This document shows positions 35,828 to 43,893 of a stretch of 46,067 nucleotides of DNA, piece by piece; position 1 is the stretch's first letter, and every line of letters starts with the position of its first letter. Made by a program: the position numbers and the translations under genes. A model generated the notes under the pieces. That model did no database searches and was not told the DNA's origin. It was given only the letters and a program-made list of their open reading frames with translations. Source of the DNA: Stenotrophomonas sp. UBA2302 (lineage in GTDB: Bacteria; Pseudomonadota; Gammaproteobacteria; Xanthomonadales; Xanthomonadaceae); contig DDVW01000069.1 of assembly GCA_002345545.1 (NCBI GenBank), forward strand, positions 1 to 46,067, in the 5' to 3' direction.

Positions 35828-37339
35828 TCAGCGCAACTGCGCCAACACCTCGCGGGTCATCGGATCGGTGATTTCCACCGCCTCGCCCTGCAGGGCCGGC
35901 AACAGCTGGCTGGCCAGCTGCTTGCCCAGCTCGACGCCGAACTGGTCGAACGCGTTGATATCCCAGATCAGCGACTGCACATACACCGCGTGCTCGTACA
36001 TCGCGATCAGCGCGCCCAGCGCGTGCGGCGTCAGCGCATCGAGCAGGATCAAGGTGCTGGGACGGCCGCCCGGATACTGGCGGTGCGGGTCCTCGCTGTC
36101 CTGCCCGTTGGCAAGCGCCTCGGTCTGCGCCAGCAGGTTGGCCAGCAGCGCCTGATGGTTGATGGCATACGGATGGTCGCTGTGCACGCAGCCGATGAAA
36201 TCGGCCGGCACGATGCTGCTGCCTTGGTGCAACGCCTGGAAGAAGCTGTGCTGCACGTCGGTGCCCGCTCCGCCCCACCACACCGGCACGGTGTCGGCAT
36301 CGACCGGGCTGCCATCCAGCTTCACCCGCTTGCCCAGGCTTTCCATCACCAGCTGCTGCAGGTAGGCCGGCAGCAGCGCCAGGCGCTGGTCGTAGGTCAT
36401 CACCGCGTGCGTGGCGTGGCCAAGCACGTTGCGGTTCCAGATATCGGTCAGCGCATGCAGCACCGGCAGGTTACGCTCCAGCGGCGCACCGGCCGCATGC
36501 GCGTCCATTTCCGCGGCGCCTTCCAGCAGCTGGCCGAAACGCTCGAAGCCGATCGCCAGCGCGATCGGGAAACCGACCGCCGACCACAGCGAATAGCGTC
36601 CGCCCACCCAGTCCCACATCGGCAATACACGCTCGGCGGCAATGTCGAAGGCCTTGGCGGCGCGCTCGGGATTGGCGCTGACCGCGTACAGGCGCTCGCT
36701 GCCCCCCAGCCAGTCGCGCAGGATGCTGCCGTTGAGCAGGGTTTCCTGGGTGCCGAAGGTCTTGGAGATCAGGATGCCGGCGGTCGTGGCCGGATCCAGC
36801 GTGGCCAGCGTGCGCTGCATCGCCGCGCCATCGACATTGGAGACGAAGTGCACGCGGAAACGTGCACCGCTGGACGGGCGCAGCGCGTCGGCCACCAGGC
36901 GCGGGCCGAGATCGGAACCGCCGATGCCGACACTGACGATATCGGTGACCGTGCCGGCCTCCAGCGCCTTGACCAGCGCCCCCATCTGCGCCAGCACCGC
37001 ACTGGCTTCGGCACGTGCGGCAAGCGCGACCGGGGTGGTGCCGACATCACCGCGCAAGGCGCTGTGCAGTACCGCGCGGTCTTCGGTGATGTTGATCCGC
37101 TCACCGCCAAACTGGCGTGCGAAACCGCCGGCGACATCACGCCGCGCGGCCAGTTCCAGCAGCGCATCCAGCGCGGCGCGGTCGTAGGTCTGCCGCGCGA
37201 AGTTCACGTACAACGGACCGACCTTGAGCGCCAGGCGTTTCACCCGGTCCGGCTCGGCGGCCAACAGCGTGGGGATGTCCGTGCCCTGCAGTCGCTGGGC
37301 GTGGGCGTGCAATAGGTCGAATCCGTTGTTTGTGGTCAT
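35828..37339 (-). CDS. pgi: Glucose-6-phosphate isomerase
   Basis: Interconverts glucose-6-phosphate and fructose-6-phosphate. The 503-residue product has the family signatures: [36 protein letters not shown] and the late GxxLGKQLA. It is shorter than E. coli Pgi (549) but typical of xanthomonads. The ATG overlaps the panD stop by 4 bp (ATGA), so it is translationally coupled to panD, an unusual link between coenzyme A synthesis and central sugar metabolism. Confidence 0.97.
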   Translation of the reverse strand: MTTNNGFDLLHAHAQRLQGTDIPTLLAAEPDRVKRLALKVGPLYVNFARQTYDRAALDALLELAARRDVAGGFARQFGGERINITEDRAVLHSALRGDVGTTPVALAARAEASAVLAQMGALVKALEAGTVTDIVSVGIGGSDLGPRLVADALRPSSGARFRVHFVSNVDGAAMQRTLATLDPATTAGILISKTFGTQETLLNGSILRDWLGGSERLYAVSANPERAAKAFDIAAERVLPMWDWVGGRYSLWSAVGFPIALAIGFERFGQLLEGAAEMDAHAAGAPLERNLPVLHALTDIWNRNVLGHATHAVMTYDQRLALLPAYLQQLVMESLGKRVKLDGSPVDADTVPVWWGGAGTDVQHSFFQALHQGSSIVPADFIGCVHSDHPYAINHQALLANLLAQTEALANGQDSEDPHRQYPGGRPSTLILLDALTPHALGALIAMYEHAVYVQSLIWDINAFDQFGVELGKQLASQLLPALQGEAVEITDPMTREVLAQLR

Positions 37340-37716
37340 GCGGCCTGTGTGGGAATGGAGTTGTTGGTGTGGGTGATGCGGTTGTCGCCATCGACGTAGA
37401 CCAGCTTCGGCTGGAAACGGTCGGCCTCTTCCTCGCTCATGCTGGCGAAGGCGGCGATGATGATGATGTCGCCCACCTGCACATGACGCGCGGCACCGCC
37501 ATTGAGCGAGATGATGCCGCTGCCGGCCTCGGCACGCAGGGCGTAGGTGCTGAAACGGGCACCGTTGGTGACGTCCCAGATGTGCACCTGTTCGAACTCG
37601 CGGATGCCGGTGGCTTGCAGCAGGTTGTCGTCGATCGCGATGGAGCCTTCGTAGTTCAGCTCCGAGTGGGTGACGGTGGCGCGGTGGATCTTGGTCTTGA
37701 GCAGGGAAAGTTGCAT
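37336..37716 (-). CDS. panD: Aspartate 1-decarboxylase
   Basis: Makes beta-alanine from aspartate for pantothenate synthesis. The 126-residue proenzyme has the self-cleavage site Gly24-Ser25 (NYEGSIAID), which yields the pyruvoyl group, and the conserved Tyr58. The ATG at 37716 gives the standard N terminus ([16 protein letters not shown]); a longer in-frame start at 37884 would cross a terminator. It is separated from panC by 178 bp with a hairpin, so panD-pgi is probably its own transcription unit, with a -10-like TAGACT at 37749-37754. No clear Shine-Dalgarno is seen. Confidence 0.96.
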   Translation of the reverse strand: MQLSLLKTKIHRATVTHSELNYEGSIAIDDNLLQATGIREFEQVHIWDVTNGARFSTYALRAEAGSGIISLNGGAARHVQVGDIIIIAAFASMSEEEADRFQPKLVYVDGDNRITHTNNSIPTQAA

Positions 37717-37815
37717 GGCGATACAGAACTGCAGGGAGAAAACCCGCAGTCTAGCACCGGCGGCGGCACTTGCCCGCACTGCAACATGGCGTCCCCAGCG
37801 GCGCTTGCCGCACAC

Positions 37816-37844
37816 GAAAATGGCGCCATAGCGGCGCCATTTTC
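37816..37844 (-). terminator. Hairpin after panC
   Basis: GAAAATGGCGCC-ATAGC-GGCGCCATTTTC, a perfect 12-bp stem in the panC-panD gap, 51 bp past the panC stop. Its T run is inside the stem. It probably ends the pcnB-folK-panBC operon. Confidence 0.7.
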
Positions 37845-37894
37845 CGTCCTCCCGCACGCCATTGATGGACATGCGGAGTCTCACGGGGCGAGGT

Positions 37895-38737
37895 TCAGAA
37901 CTCGATATTGTCGATCAGGCGGGTACTGCCCAGCTTGGCCGCCACCAGTGCCACCCGGGCACCACCGCAGCCATCACCCGGCTCGCCCAGGTCCGGCATC
38001 CGCACCGTGGCGTAGTCCACCTGATAACCCGCCGCCTGCAGCCTGGCCGTTGCTTCGGCCTCCACCTGGCCGTGCGCTGTCCCGGCCAGACAGGCGTCAC
38101 GCATCTCCAGCAGCACCTGGCGGATGACGGTAGCCTGCGGCCGTACATCGGCGGTGAGGTACTGGTTGCGGGAGCTCATCGCCAGGCCATCGGCCTCGCG
38201 CACGATCTCGCCGCCGACGATTTCGATCGGGAACGCCAGATCAGCCACCATCTGCCGGATCACCGCCAGCTGCTGGTAGTCCTTGCGACCAAACGCGGCC
38301 ACATCCGGCTGCACCTGGTTGAACAGCCGCGTGACCACCGTGCACACGCCATCGAAATGACCCGGGCGGTGGGCGCCCTCCAGCAGTGCGCTCACGCCCG
38401 GCACATGCACGTTGGCGGCCAGCTCCACGCCAAACGGGTACATCGATTCGACCGTCGGCAGCCATAGCACGTCACAGCCGGCCTGCTCCAGGCCGCTGGT
38501 ATCGGCCTCGGGCGTGCGCGGGTAGCGGGTGAAATCCTCGTTCGGGCCGAACTGGGTCGGATTGACGAAGACGCTCGACACCACCCTGTCGGCATACTGG
38601 CGTGCCAGCTTCACCAGCGAATAATGGCCGGCATGCAGGTTGCCCATGGTGGGCACCAGCGCCACGCGCAGGCCTTCGCGCTTCCAGCCGCGGACCAGGG
38701 CGCGCAGCCGGGAAAGTTCGGTGACGGTTTCGATCAT
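37895..38737 (-). CDS. panC: Pantothenate synthetase
   Basis: Joins pantoate and beta-alanine using ATP. The 280-residue product has the ATP-binding [10 protein letters not shown] motif (HAGH at 35-38), [14 protein letters not shown] and the late SSRNQYL. The ATG at 38737 overlaps the panB stop by 4 bp. The open frame upstream to 39133 lies antiparallel to nothing real but overlaps panB, so the internal start is used. Confidence 0.97.
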   Translation of the reverse strand: MIETVTELSRLRALVRGWKREGLRVALVPTMGNLHAGHYSLVKLARQYADRVVSSVFVNPTQFGPNEDFTRYPRTPEADTSGLEQAGCDVLWLPTVESMYPFGVELAANVHVPGVSALLEGAHRPGHFDGVCTVVTRLFNQVQPDVAAFGRKDYQQLAVIRQMVADLAFPIEIVGGEIVREADGLAMSSRNQYLTADVRPQATVIRQVLLEMRDACLAGTAHGQVEAEATARLQAAGYQVDYATVRMPDLGEPGDGCGGARVALVAAKLGSTRLIDNIEF

Positions 38738-39549
38738 GATGCGTATGCGTGCTCTGCGTCGGGGAAGGTTCCGGCGCGTACGGCGTCGGCATAGGCGCGG
38801 ACCGCGCCCGCCACCGAACCGCCTTCGGCAAGGAAATCCTTGACGAACTTGGGACGACGGTGGCCGCTGTCCAGACCCAGGAAATCGTGCAGCACCAGCA
38901 CCTGCCCGTCGCATTCGGGGCCGGCGCCAATGCCGATGGTGGGAATCGCGGTTTCGGCGGTGACGCGCCCGGCCAGCGGCGTCGGCACGCACTCCAGGAC
39001 CAGCAGGCTGGCACCGGCATCGGCCACCGCCCTGGCATCGTCGAGCAGTTGCCGGGCGGCATCGCCGCGCCCCTGCACCCGGTATCCGCCAAGCCGCAAT
39101 ACCGACTGCGGGGTGAGCCCCAGGTGCGAACACACCGGGATTTCACGCTCCACCAGGTAACGGATGATGTCCAGCTTGAAGCCGGCACCTTCGAGCTTGA
39201 CCATTTCCGCGCCGGCCTGCAGCAGCTTCAGGGAGGCATCCAGCGCCCGCTCGGGCGTGGCGTCGGCGCCGAACGGCAGGTCGGAAACCAGCAGCGCACG
39301 TTGCAGCACGCGGCTCACCGCGGCGGTGTGGTAGACCACATCCTCGACGCTGACCGGCAGCGTGGAGTCATGGCCCTGCACCACCATGCCCAGCGAATCG
39401 CCGACCAGGATCAGGTCGACACCGTTGGCATCGAAGGCGCGGGCGAAGCCGGCATCGTAGGCGGTCAACATCACCAGCTTCTGGCCGTTGCGCTTGGCTT
39501 CGACCAGGGCTGGAACCGTCCAGGGCTTGCTGTCAGCGTGGATGCTCAT
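38734..39549 (-). CDS. panB: 3-methyl-2-oxobutanoate hydroxymethyltransferase
   Basis: First committed step of pantothenate synthesis: adds a hydroxymethyl group from 5,10-methylene-THF to alpha-ketoisovalerate. The 271-residue TIM-barrel protein shows [14 protein letters not shown], the metal/substrate motif [19 protein letters not shown], and the [14 protein letters not shown] segment. It starts 31 bp after folK and is coupled to panC. The folK neighbour is suggestive because PanB uses a folate cofactor. Confidence 0.97.
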   Translation of the reverse strand: MSIHADSKPWTVPALVEAKRNGQKLVMLTAYDAGFARAFDANGVDLILVGDSLGMVVQGHDSTLPVSVEDVVYHTAAVSRVLQRALLVSDLPFGADATPERALDASLKLLQAGAEMVKLEGAGFKLDIIRYLVEREIPVCSHLGLTPQSVLRLGGYRVQGRGDAARQLLDDARAVADAGASLLVLECVPTPLAGRVTAETAIPTIGIGAGPECDGQVLVLHDFLGLDSGHRRPKFVKDFLAEGGSVAGAVRAYADAVRAGTFPDAEHAYAS

Positions 39550-39580
39550 GTCAGGATAACGGTTGGTGATAAGCCAGCCA

Positions 39581-40075
39581 TTATCCCCCTATCCGCTCGA
39601 TAGCGCAGGTCTGGATGCCGTCCAGCAGCGCACGGACCGTTCCATGCCCGGGAATCAGCGCCTCGGGCGCCACTTCAGCCAGCGGCAGCAAGGCGAACGC
39701 GCGCTCATGCAGATACGGGTGCGGCACCGTCAGCCGCGGCAGGTCGATGACCTGGTCGGCATACAGCAACAGGTCCAGATCCAGCGTGCGCGGACCCCAG
39801 CGTTCGCCCGGCAGGCGGACACGGCCGAAGCGCTGTTCGATGGCCAGCAACTGGTCGAGCAGCTCCAGTGGTGCCAGCGTCGTCGCCAGCGTCACCGCCG
39901 CATTGATGAAAGGCGGTTGCGCCTCATTGCCCCAGGCCGGAGTGCGGTACAGGCTGGAACCGGCCTGCAAACGCGTGCATGGCAACTGCGCCAGCGCCTG
40001 CATGGCGGCGCGGACCGTTCCACAGGCATCGCCGAGGTTCGCCCCCAGCCCGACGCAGGCCAGCACGGAATCCAT
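39581..40075 (-). CDS. folK: 6-hydroxymethyl-7,8-dihydropterin pyrophosphokinase
   Basis: Transfers pyrophosphate from ATP to 6-hydroxymethyl-7,8-dihydropterin in folate synthesis. The 164-residue product has the HPPK signature [12 protein letters not shown] at 94-105, with the Mg-binding Asp pair, and the N-terminal GLGANLGD. It follows pcnB by 6 bp, the conserved gammaproteobacterial pcnB-folK pairing. Confidence 0.97.
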   Translation of the reverse strand: MDSVLACVGLGANLGDACGTVRAAMQALAQLPCTRLQAGSSLYRTPAWGNEAQPPFINAAVTLATTLAPLELLDQLLAIEQRFGRVRLPGERWGPRTLDLDLLLYADQVIDLPRLTVPHPYLHERAFALLPLAEVAPEALIPGHGTVRALLDGIQTCAIERIGG

Positions 40076-40081
40076 CTGGCG

Positions 40082-41416
40082 TTATTCGCCCAGCGCGGTG
40101 GGTGCCCCACGGCGGCGACGGCGACGGCGGCGACGCGGTTCATCGCCCTCCACCAGCACTTCAGCAGCCAGTTCGTCCTGCGCCGAGTCCTGGTCGTGGC
40201 CGGACTGCTGCTGCGTCTCGCGCCAGAAAGCGATGTCTTCGGCATGTTCGGCCGAAGCCGTCCCGCGCAGCACCAGGAAATCAAACGCCGCACGGAAACG
40301 CGGATGCGCCAGCGTGCGGTAGACGCGCTTGCGCTGGCGCGAACCGAAGCGCGACTGCAGCAGCCAGATTTCCTGCATCGGCAGGGAGAACCGGCGTGGC
40401 AGCGCGATGGTGCCGAGCTGGTGCATCGTCACCCGGTCGGCGGCGCGACGCTGCGCCTCCTCGATCGCCACGCCCTGTTTCTGCAGCGCCATCAGCGAGC
40501 GGCAGAATGCCGGCCACAGCAGCAGCGCGAACAGGAAGGCCGGCGACACCGGTTCATCATTGGCGACCCGCGCATCGGTATTGCGCAGCCCCTCGATCAG
40601 GATGCGGCGCAGCGCACCGGTGCGATTGCTCTTGAGCGCCGCCGCACTTTCCGGGAACAGCACCGCCAGCAGGCCGAAACGCTCCAACCCTTCGAAACTG
40701 GCCACACCGTGACCGGAAAGGAACAGCTTGAGCACCTCTTCGAACAGGCGCGCCGGCGCCGCTTCGTTCAACAGGCTGGCCAGGCGCGGAATCGGCTCGG
40801 CGGTGGCGGCCTCGATGCTGAAGCCCAGCTTGGCGGCCAGGCGCACCGCGCGCAGCATGCGCACCGGATCTTCGCGATAACGCTGCTCCGGATCGCCGAT
40901 GAGCTTCATCCTGCGCGCCAGCACATCCTCGAACCCGCCGGTGTAATCGCGCACCGAGAAATCCTCGATCGCGTAATACAGCGCGTTGCAGGTGAAGTCG
41001 CGCCGGACCGCATCGTCTTCGATCGTGCCGTAGACGTTGTCGCGCACCAGCATGCCGTTCTCGACCTCGCGGTCGCCGCTGCCGTCATCGCTGTTGGCGC
41101 GGAAGGTGGCCACTTCGATGATCTCGCGGCCGAACACCACATGCGCCAGGCGGAAGCGGCGGCCGATCAGCCGGCAATTGCGGAACAGCTGTTTGACCTG
41201 CTCCGGCGTGGCATCGGTGGCCACGTCGAAATCCTTGGGCTGCCCGCCGACCAGCAGGTCACGGACCGCACCGCCCACCAGGTAGGCACCAAAGCCCGCT
41301 TCGCGCAGCCGGTAGAGCACGCGCAATGCATTGGGGCTGATGTCCTTGCGCGAGATGCAGTGCTGGTCGCGCGCAACGGTGCGCAGCGTGAACGGCGTTG
41401 TAACTGTGGAATTGAT
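40082..41416 (-). CDS. pcnB: Poly(A) polymerase I, probably with a non-canonical ATC start
   Basis: Adds 3' poly(A) tails that mark RNA for decay. It belongs to the class II nucleotidyltransferases, with LVGGAVRDLLVG and the catalytic PKDFDVATDA, and a strongly basic C-terminal tail (nine consecutive Arg). Homology to E. coli PcnB already covers VARDQHCISRKDIS, yet no ATG or GTG lies in frame upstream of it. The only TTGs are at 41497 (inside the predicted -35) and 41458 (about 4 nt after the predicted transcript start). ATC at 41416 has GGGAAG upstream and yields 444 residues. E. coli pcnB is known to start at AUU, so a weak start is plausible. The true start needs proof. Confidence 0.9.
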   Translation of the reverse strand: MNSTVTTPFTLRTVARDQHCISRKDISPNALRVLYRLREAGFGAYLVGGAVRDLLVGGQPKDFDVATDATPEQVKQLFRNCRLIGRRFRLAHVVFGREIIEVATFRANSDDGSGDREVENGMLVRDNVYGTIEDDAVRRDFTCNALYYAIEDFSVRDYTGGFEDVLARRMKLIGDPEQRYREDPVRMLRAVRLAAKLGFSIEAATAEPIPRLASLLNEAAPARLFEEVLKLFLSGHGVASFEGLERFGLLAVLFPESAAALKSNRTGALRRILIEGLRNTDARVANDEPVSPAFLFALLLWPAFCRSLMALQKQGVAIEEAQRRAADRVTMHQLGTIALPRRFSLPMQEIWLLQSRFGSRQRKRVYRTLAHPRFRAAFDFLVLRGTASAEHAEDIAFWRETQQQSGHDQDSAQDELAAEVLVEGDEPRRRRRRRRRGAPTALGE

Positions 41417-41444
41417 GGTGGCGCTTCCCGTTGAAATTTCAGGA

Positions 41445-41473
41445 TTGCCGAGCGGCAACCGGACGCATATACT
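41445..41473 (+). promoter_or_regulatory. Predicted sigma70 promoter of tRNA-Glu
   Basis: TTGCCG (41445-41450), a 17-bp spacer and TATACT (41468-41473), followed by a GC-rich discriminator (AGCGCGC), as in stable-RNA promoters under stringent control. The start would be near 41480, about 20 nt before the mature tRNA. Confidence 0.75.
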
Positions 41474-41497
41474 AGCGCGCTCGCCGGACGCGACCAA
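41469..41497 (-). promoter_or_regulatory. Predicted sigma70 promoter of pcnB, overlapping the tRNA promoter
   Basis: On the minus strand TTGGTC (41497-41492), a 17-bp spacer and TAGTAT (41474-41469). The -10 shares five of six base pairs with the tRNA -10 on the other strand. The start would be near 41462, giving a leader of about 45 nt to the proposed ATC start. Confidence 0.6.
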
Positions 41498-41500
41498 TAC

Positions 41501-41575
41501 GCTCCCTTCGTCTAGTGGTTAGGACGTGGCCCTCTCAAGGCTAAAACAGGGGTTCGAGTCCCCTAGGGAGCGCCA
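41501..41575 (+). tRNA. tRNA-Glu, anticodon CTC
   Basis: A full cloverleaf. The acceptor stem is GCTCCCT/AGGGAGC. The D stem is GTC/GAC with AGTGGTTAG loop. The anticodon stem is TGGCC/GGCTA (one G-T pair) with loop CTCTCAA, and the anticodon CTC is at 41534-41536. The T arm is AGGGG-TTCGAGT-CCCCT, the discriminator is G and CCA is encoded. It reads GAG. Most gammaproteobacterial tRNA-Glu is TTC, so this is an extra isoacceptor suited to a GC-rich genome. It stands alone, with its own promoter and terminator. Confidence 0.97.
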
Positions 41576-41594
41576 GTCGCCCGGCAGATTCCAG

Positions 41595-41622
41595 CAAAAA
41601 CCCCGCCCGTGCGGGGTTTTTG
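41595..41622 (+). terminator. Terminator of tRNA-Glu
   Basis: CAAAAACCCCGC-CCGT-GCGGGGTTTTTG, a perfect 12-bp stem with a T tail, 20 bp after the tRNA 3' end. Confidence 0.93.
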
Positions 41623-41813
41623 TGTTTCTGCGCCTGGCAGAAGCCGGCACGCCAGCAGCACGATCCCGGAGCACAGGCCTTTCCCCCGGCCGATGGCGGC
41701 TGCGGACAAACCTCGCCCCCGATGGCAACGGCGACCGGGCAGCCACACCAGCGGTACCCGCAGAACAGCACCCCGGCGTGTTGCTTGCATTCGCCCTACC
41801 CACCCCCATCCTG

Positions 41814-41846
41814 AGAACAGCCATGCCCCGAGGCGGCATCTGTTCT
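41814..41846. promoter_or_regulatory. Dyad upstream of fdxA
   Basis: Outer arms AGAACAG (41814-41820) and CTGTTCT (41840-41846), with inner arms ATGCC (41823-41827) and GGCAT (41835-41839). The element would overlap the -35 area of a promoter with -10 TAGAAT at 41846-41851, and it ends 31 bp before the fdxA ATG. An operator is more likely than a terminator, as there is no T run. Confidence 0.4.
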
Positions 41847-41877
41847 AGAATTAGGCGGCTAACTGCCGGACCCTGCC

Positions 41878-42201
41878 ATGCCCTTTGTCGTTACTGAAAA
41901 CTGCATCAAGTGCAAACACACCGACTGCGTTGAAGTCTGTCCCGTCGATTGCTTCCACGAAGGCCCGAACTTCCTGGTCATCGACCCGGACGAGTGCATC
42001 GACTGCACGCTGTGCGAACCGGAGTGCCCGGTCAACGCCATTTATCCTGAAGACGACGTGCCCGCCGGGCAGGAAGGTTTTGTCGCCCTCAACGCCGAGC
42101 TGTCGCGCTCCTGGCCGGTATTGACCGTGCGCAAGGACCCGCCGGCCGACGCCGCCGAGTGGGACGGCAAGCCGGACAAGCTGAAGCTCCTGGAACGCTG
42201 A
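41878..42201 (+). CDS. fdxA: Seven-iron ferredoxin FdxA
   Basis: A 107-residue electron carrier of the Azotobacter FdI type with one 3Fe-4S and one 4Fe-4S cluster. Ligands align with a one-residue offset: Cys9, Cys17 and Cys50 for the 3Fe cluster, and Cys21, Cys40, Cys43 and Cys46 for the 4Fe cluster, with free Cys12 and Cys25 also conserved. The long C-terminal extension after residue 60 is family-typical. It is a single-gene unit with its own terminator. Confidence 0.96.
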   Translation: MPFVVTENCIKCKHTDCVEVCPVDCFHEGPNFLVIDPDECIDCTLCEPECPVNAIYPEDDVPAGQEGFVALNAELSRSWPVLTVRKDPPADAAEWDGKPDKLKLLER

Positions 42202-42224
42202 AACAGTCCAGTGTGACCATGGAA

Positions 42225-42247
42225 AACGGGCGCCCTCGGCGCCCGTT
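42225..42247. terminator. Terminator between fdxA and the BamC-like gene
   Basis: AACGGGCGCC-CTC-GGCGCCCGTT, a 10-bp stem followed on the plus strand by CCTTTTT. On the minus strand the stem is followed by TTCC, so it may serve both convergent genes. Confidence 0.85.
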
Positions 42248-42271
42248 CCTTTTTCCGGCATCCGCCCGGAC

Positions 42272-42778
42272 TCAGCCGCCCAGGCGCGCCTTCAATGCCT
42301 CCACCAGCTTGAGTGCCGCCGCATCGGTGGCCGGCAGACCGCGCGGATCCACCGCCGACACGTATGCACCGGCATCCACGGCCACCACGCGCACGAGGAA
42401 GTTGCTGCCCTCATAGCCGATGTCATAGGAACCCAGCAGCTGCGCCCGGCTGGCGATATTCACCCCTTCGATCCCTGCCAGTGCCTCTCCGACCTTGGCA
42501 AACACCTCGTCACGGCTGCCACTGAGCGCGAAACCGCTCTGCGCGCTGGTGGCCGCAGCTGCCGGTGACGGCTTGACCGCCGACGCCAGTGCCGGCACCG
42601 CTGCGGCACCGGCCGTGTTGGGCAGATTCAGATCCGGCGGCACTTCCAGCGGACGCGATTCCGGGGCAAGGGCGTAGTCACCTTTGGCTCCGCGCTTGAA
42701 ACAACCGGTGGTGGTGGCGATGGTGGCAACGGCCAGCAGCGTCAGCGAAAGCACGCGGAAGGTTGAGGTTTGACGCAT
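42272..42778 (-). CDS. BamC/NlpB-like lipoprotein
   Basis: A 168-residue product with a lipoprotein-like signal ending in TTTGC (Cys26; a weak lipobox). It carries the BamC-family segment PLEVPPDLNLP at 43-53, the stretch that in E. coli BamC contacts BamD. A Pro/Ala linker follows, then a single helix-grip-like domain (about 80-168). It is half the length of E. coli BamC (344), which has two such domains, so it looks like a one-domain form. In E. coli nlpB follows dapA; here no dapA lies upstream. Confidence 0.75.
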   Translation of the reverse strand: MRQTSTFRVLSLTLLAVATIATTTGCFKRGAKGDYALAPESRPLEVPPDLNLPNTAGAAAVPALASAVKPSPAAAATSAQSGFALSGSRDEVFAKVGEALAGIEGVNIASRAQLLGSYDIGYEGSNFLVRVVAVDAGAYVSAVDPRGLPATDAAALKLVEALKARLGG

Positions 42779-43253
42779 GGTGTATCTCCTGGTTCAGGCC
42801 ACTGCGGTGCAGTGGCTGGATAGCTTTCCCGCCTGCCGATACGGGCGGCGGGATGATCGGCAATGGGATGGAGCGTACTGTCGCGACGGCGGCGCTTGGT
42901 GGCAACACATGCCGCCCGGAAATCCGATACCAGCCGGAAGTGGCGCACGACCCCTTCCTTTCCGGAGAAATGCGGCCTCCGGAGCGGCGACCGGGGACAT
43001 CCCAGCACATGCCAAGCCCATACCGCGCTTAGACGCACCACCGGTGCGCAGTGAAGCGGGAAATGCGGCGGCAAGGACTGGGATCGGCAAGGGAGCGGCT
43101 GCCCGTAATGGAGGTGAAGAGGCCGGCCAACCGGCAGCTTTGGTGACCAAAAGCATGTTACTTGCCGGTCGAAAGGAGGGGCAAGTATGCTGGACACCAG
43201 TAAACGGACCGCTGCCGGTGCCGTTCAGCCTCTCAAGCATCACCGGAACCACC
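42779..43253. other. 475-bp intergenic region between BamC-like gene and gcvR
   Basis: No supported gene. It separates two divergent genes and holds the gcvR promoter at its right end. I looked for a dapA remnant in all frames and saw none of the DapA motifs. The open frame that spans it in phase with gcvR is only an upstream extension without homology. Confidence 0.6.
43160..43191 (+). promoter_or_regulatory. Predicted gcvR promoter with an overlapping inverted repeat
   Basis: TTGCCG (43162-43167), an 18-bp spacer and TATGCT (43186-43191). A 7-bp inverted repeat, ACTTGCC (43160-43166) and GGCAAGT (43180-43186), overlaps the -35 and reaches the -10. The predicted start near 43198 leaves a leader of about 56 nt. 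Confidence 0.5.
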
Positions 43254-43814
43254 TTGACCGACACCACACCGCGGCCGTTGCCGACCGAAAACCACCTCCT
43301 GATCAACGCCTATACGACGCATCCGGAGTCCCCCCTGCTGTCCGTCACCCGTCGCATCGCCGACAGCGGCTGCAATCTGGCCGACGCCCGCCTTTCCACC
43401 GTCGGTCGCGACGTTTCGGTGACCACCCTGGCGACCGGCTCGTGGGATGCGATCGCCAAGCTGGAAGCCATGCTGACGCGCCTGGAGCGCGAGGAAAGCA
43501 TGAAACTGGTGTGGTACCGCACCGAGGCCAAGCAGATCCAGTCCAATCTGCTGCCCTATATCGTGGAAGTCATCGCCGCCGACAAGCCGGGCATCCTGTT
43601 CCAGCTGGCCGACTTCTTCGACCGCCAGGGCATCACCATCGAGAACCTGCAGAGCACCCGTTACCAGGCCATGCAGACCGGCGCGGAAATGTTCTCGGCG
43701 CAGATCACCATCGGCGTCCCGTCGAATATGCATATCGCCGCGCTGCGCGATGACTTCCTTGAATTCTGCGACCACCTCAACCTGGACGCGATCATGGATC
43801 CGATGAAGTTCTGA
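43254..43814 (+). CDS. gcvR: GcvR-like ACT-domain regulator, TTG start
   Basis: Two ACT domains (about 15-90 and 100-180) in 186 residues, matching E. coli GcvR (190), which binds glycine and restrains the activator GcvA of the glycine-cleavage operon. The second domain has VEVIAADKPGILFQLADFF. No ATG lies in frame at a sensible place; TTG at 43254 (MTDTTPRPLPTENHLL) gives the right length, and a GTG at 43218 is the alternative. It is followed by bcp, the conserved gcvR-bcp order. No gcvA is in the window. Confidence 0.88.
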   Translation: MTDTTPRPLPTENHLLINAYTTHPESPLLSVTRRIADSGCNLADARLSTVGRDVSVTTLATGSWDAIAKLEAMLTRLEREESMKLVWYRTEAKQIQSNLLPYIVEVIAADKPGILFQLADFFDRQGITIENLQSTRYQAMQTGAEMFSAQITIGVPSNMHIAALRDDFLEFCDHLNLDAIMDPMKF

Positions 43815-43893
43815 TGGTTTCGCGCACCCATCACGGGTGTGCGGCGTTTCATGTAACCGCAATCGAATCACCCCAGGCTCCGGAAAGGATCTG

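Larger units (their letters stand above)
41576..41877. other. Intergenic region between tRNA-Glu and fdxA
   Basis: About 300 bp without a credible gene. It holds the tRNA terminator (41595-41622) and, near its end, the dyad and -10-like TAGAAT (41846-41851) upstream of fdxA. Short open frames on both strands here are Arg/Pro-rich and show no codon pattern or family match, and several run through the tRNA. Confidence 0.7.

Noticed and set aside
41526..41897. Short open frames starting inside or just after tRNA-Glu
   Set aside because: They overlap the tRNA and its terminator, show no ribosome-binding site and have Arg/Pro-rich, non-homologous translations.
42777..43253. N-terminal extension of gcvR or a remnant of dapA
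   Set aside because: The in-frame stretch has no homology to GcvR, and I could not find DapA motifs in any frame. The predicted gcvR promoter lies inside it.
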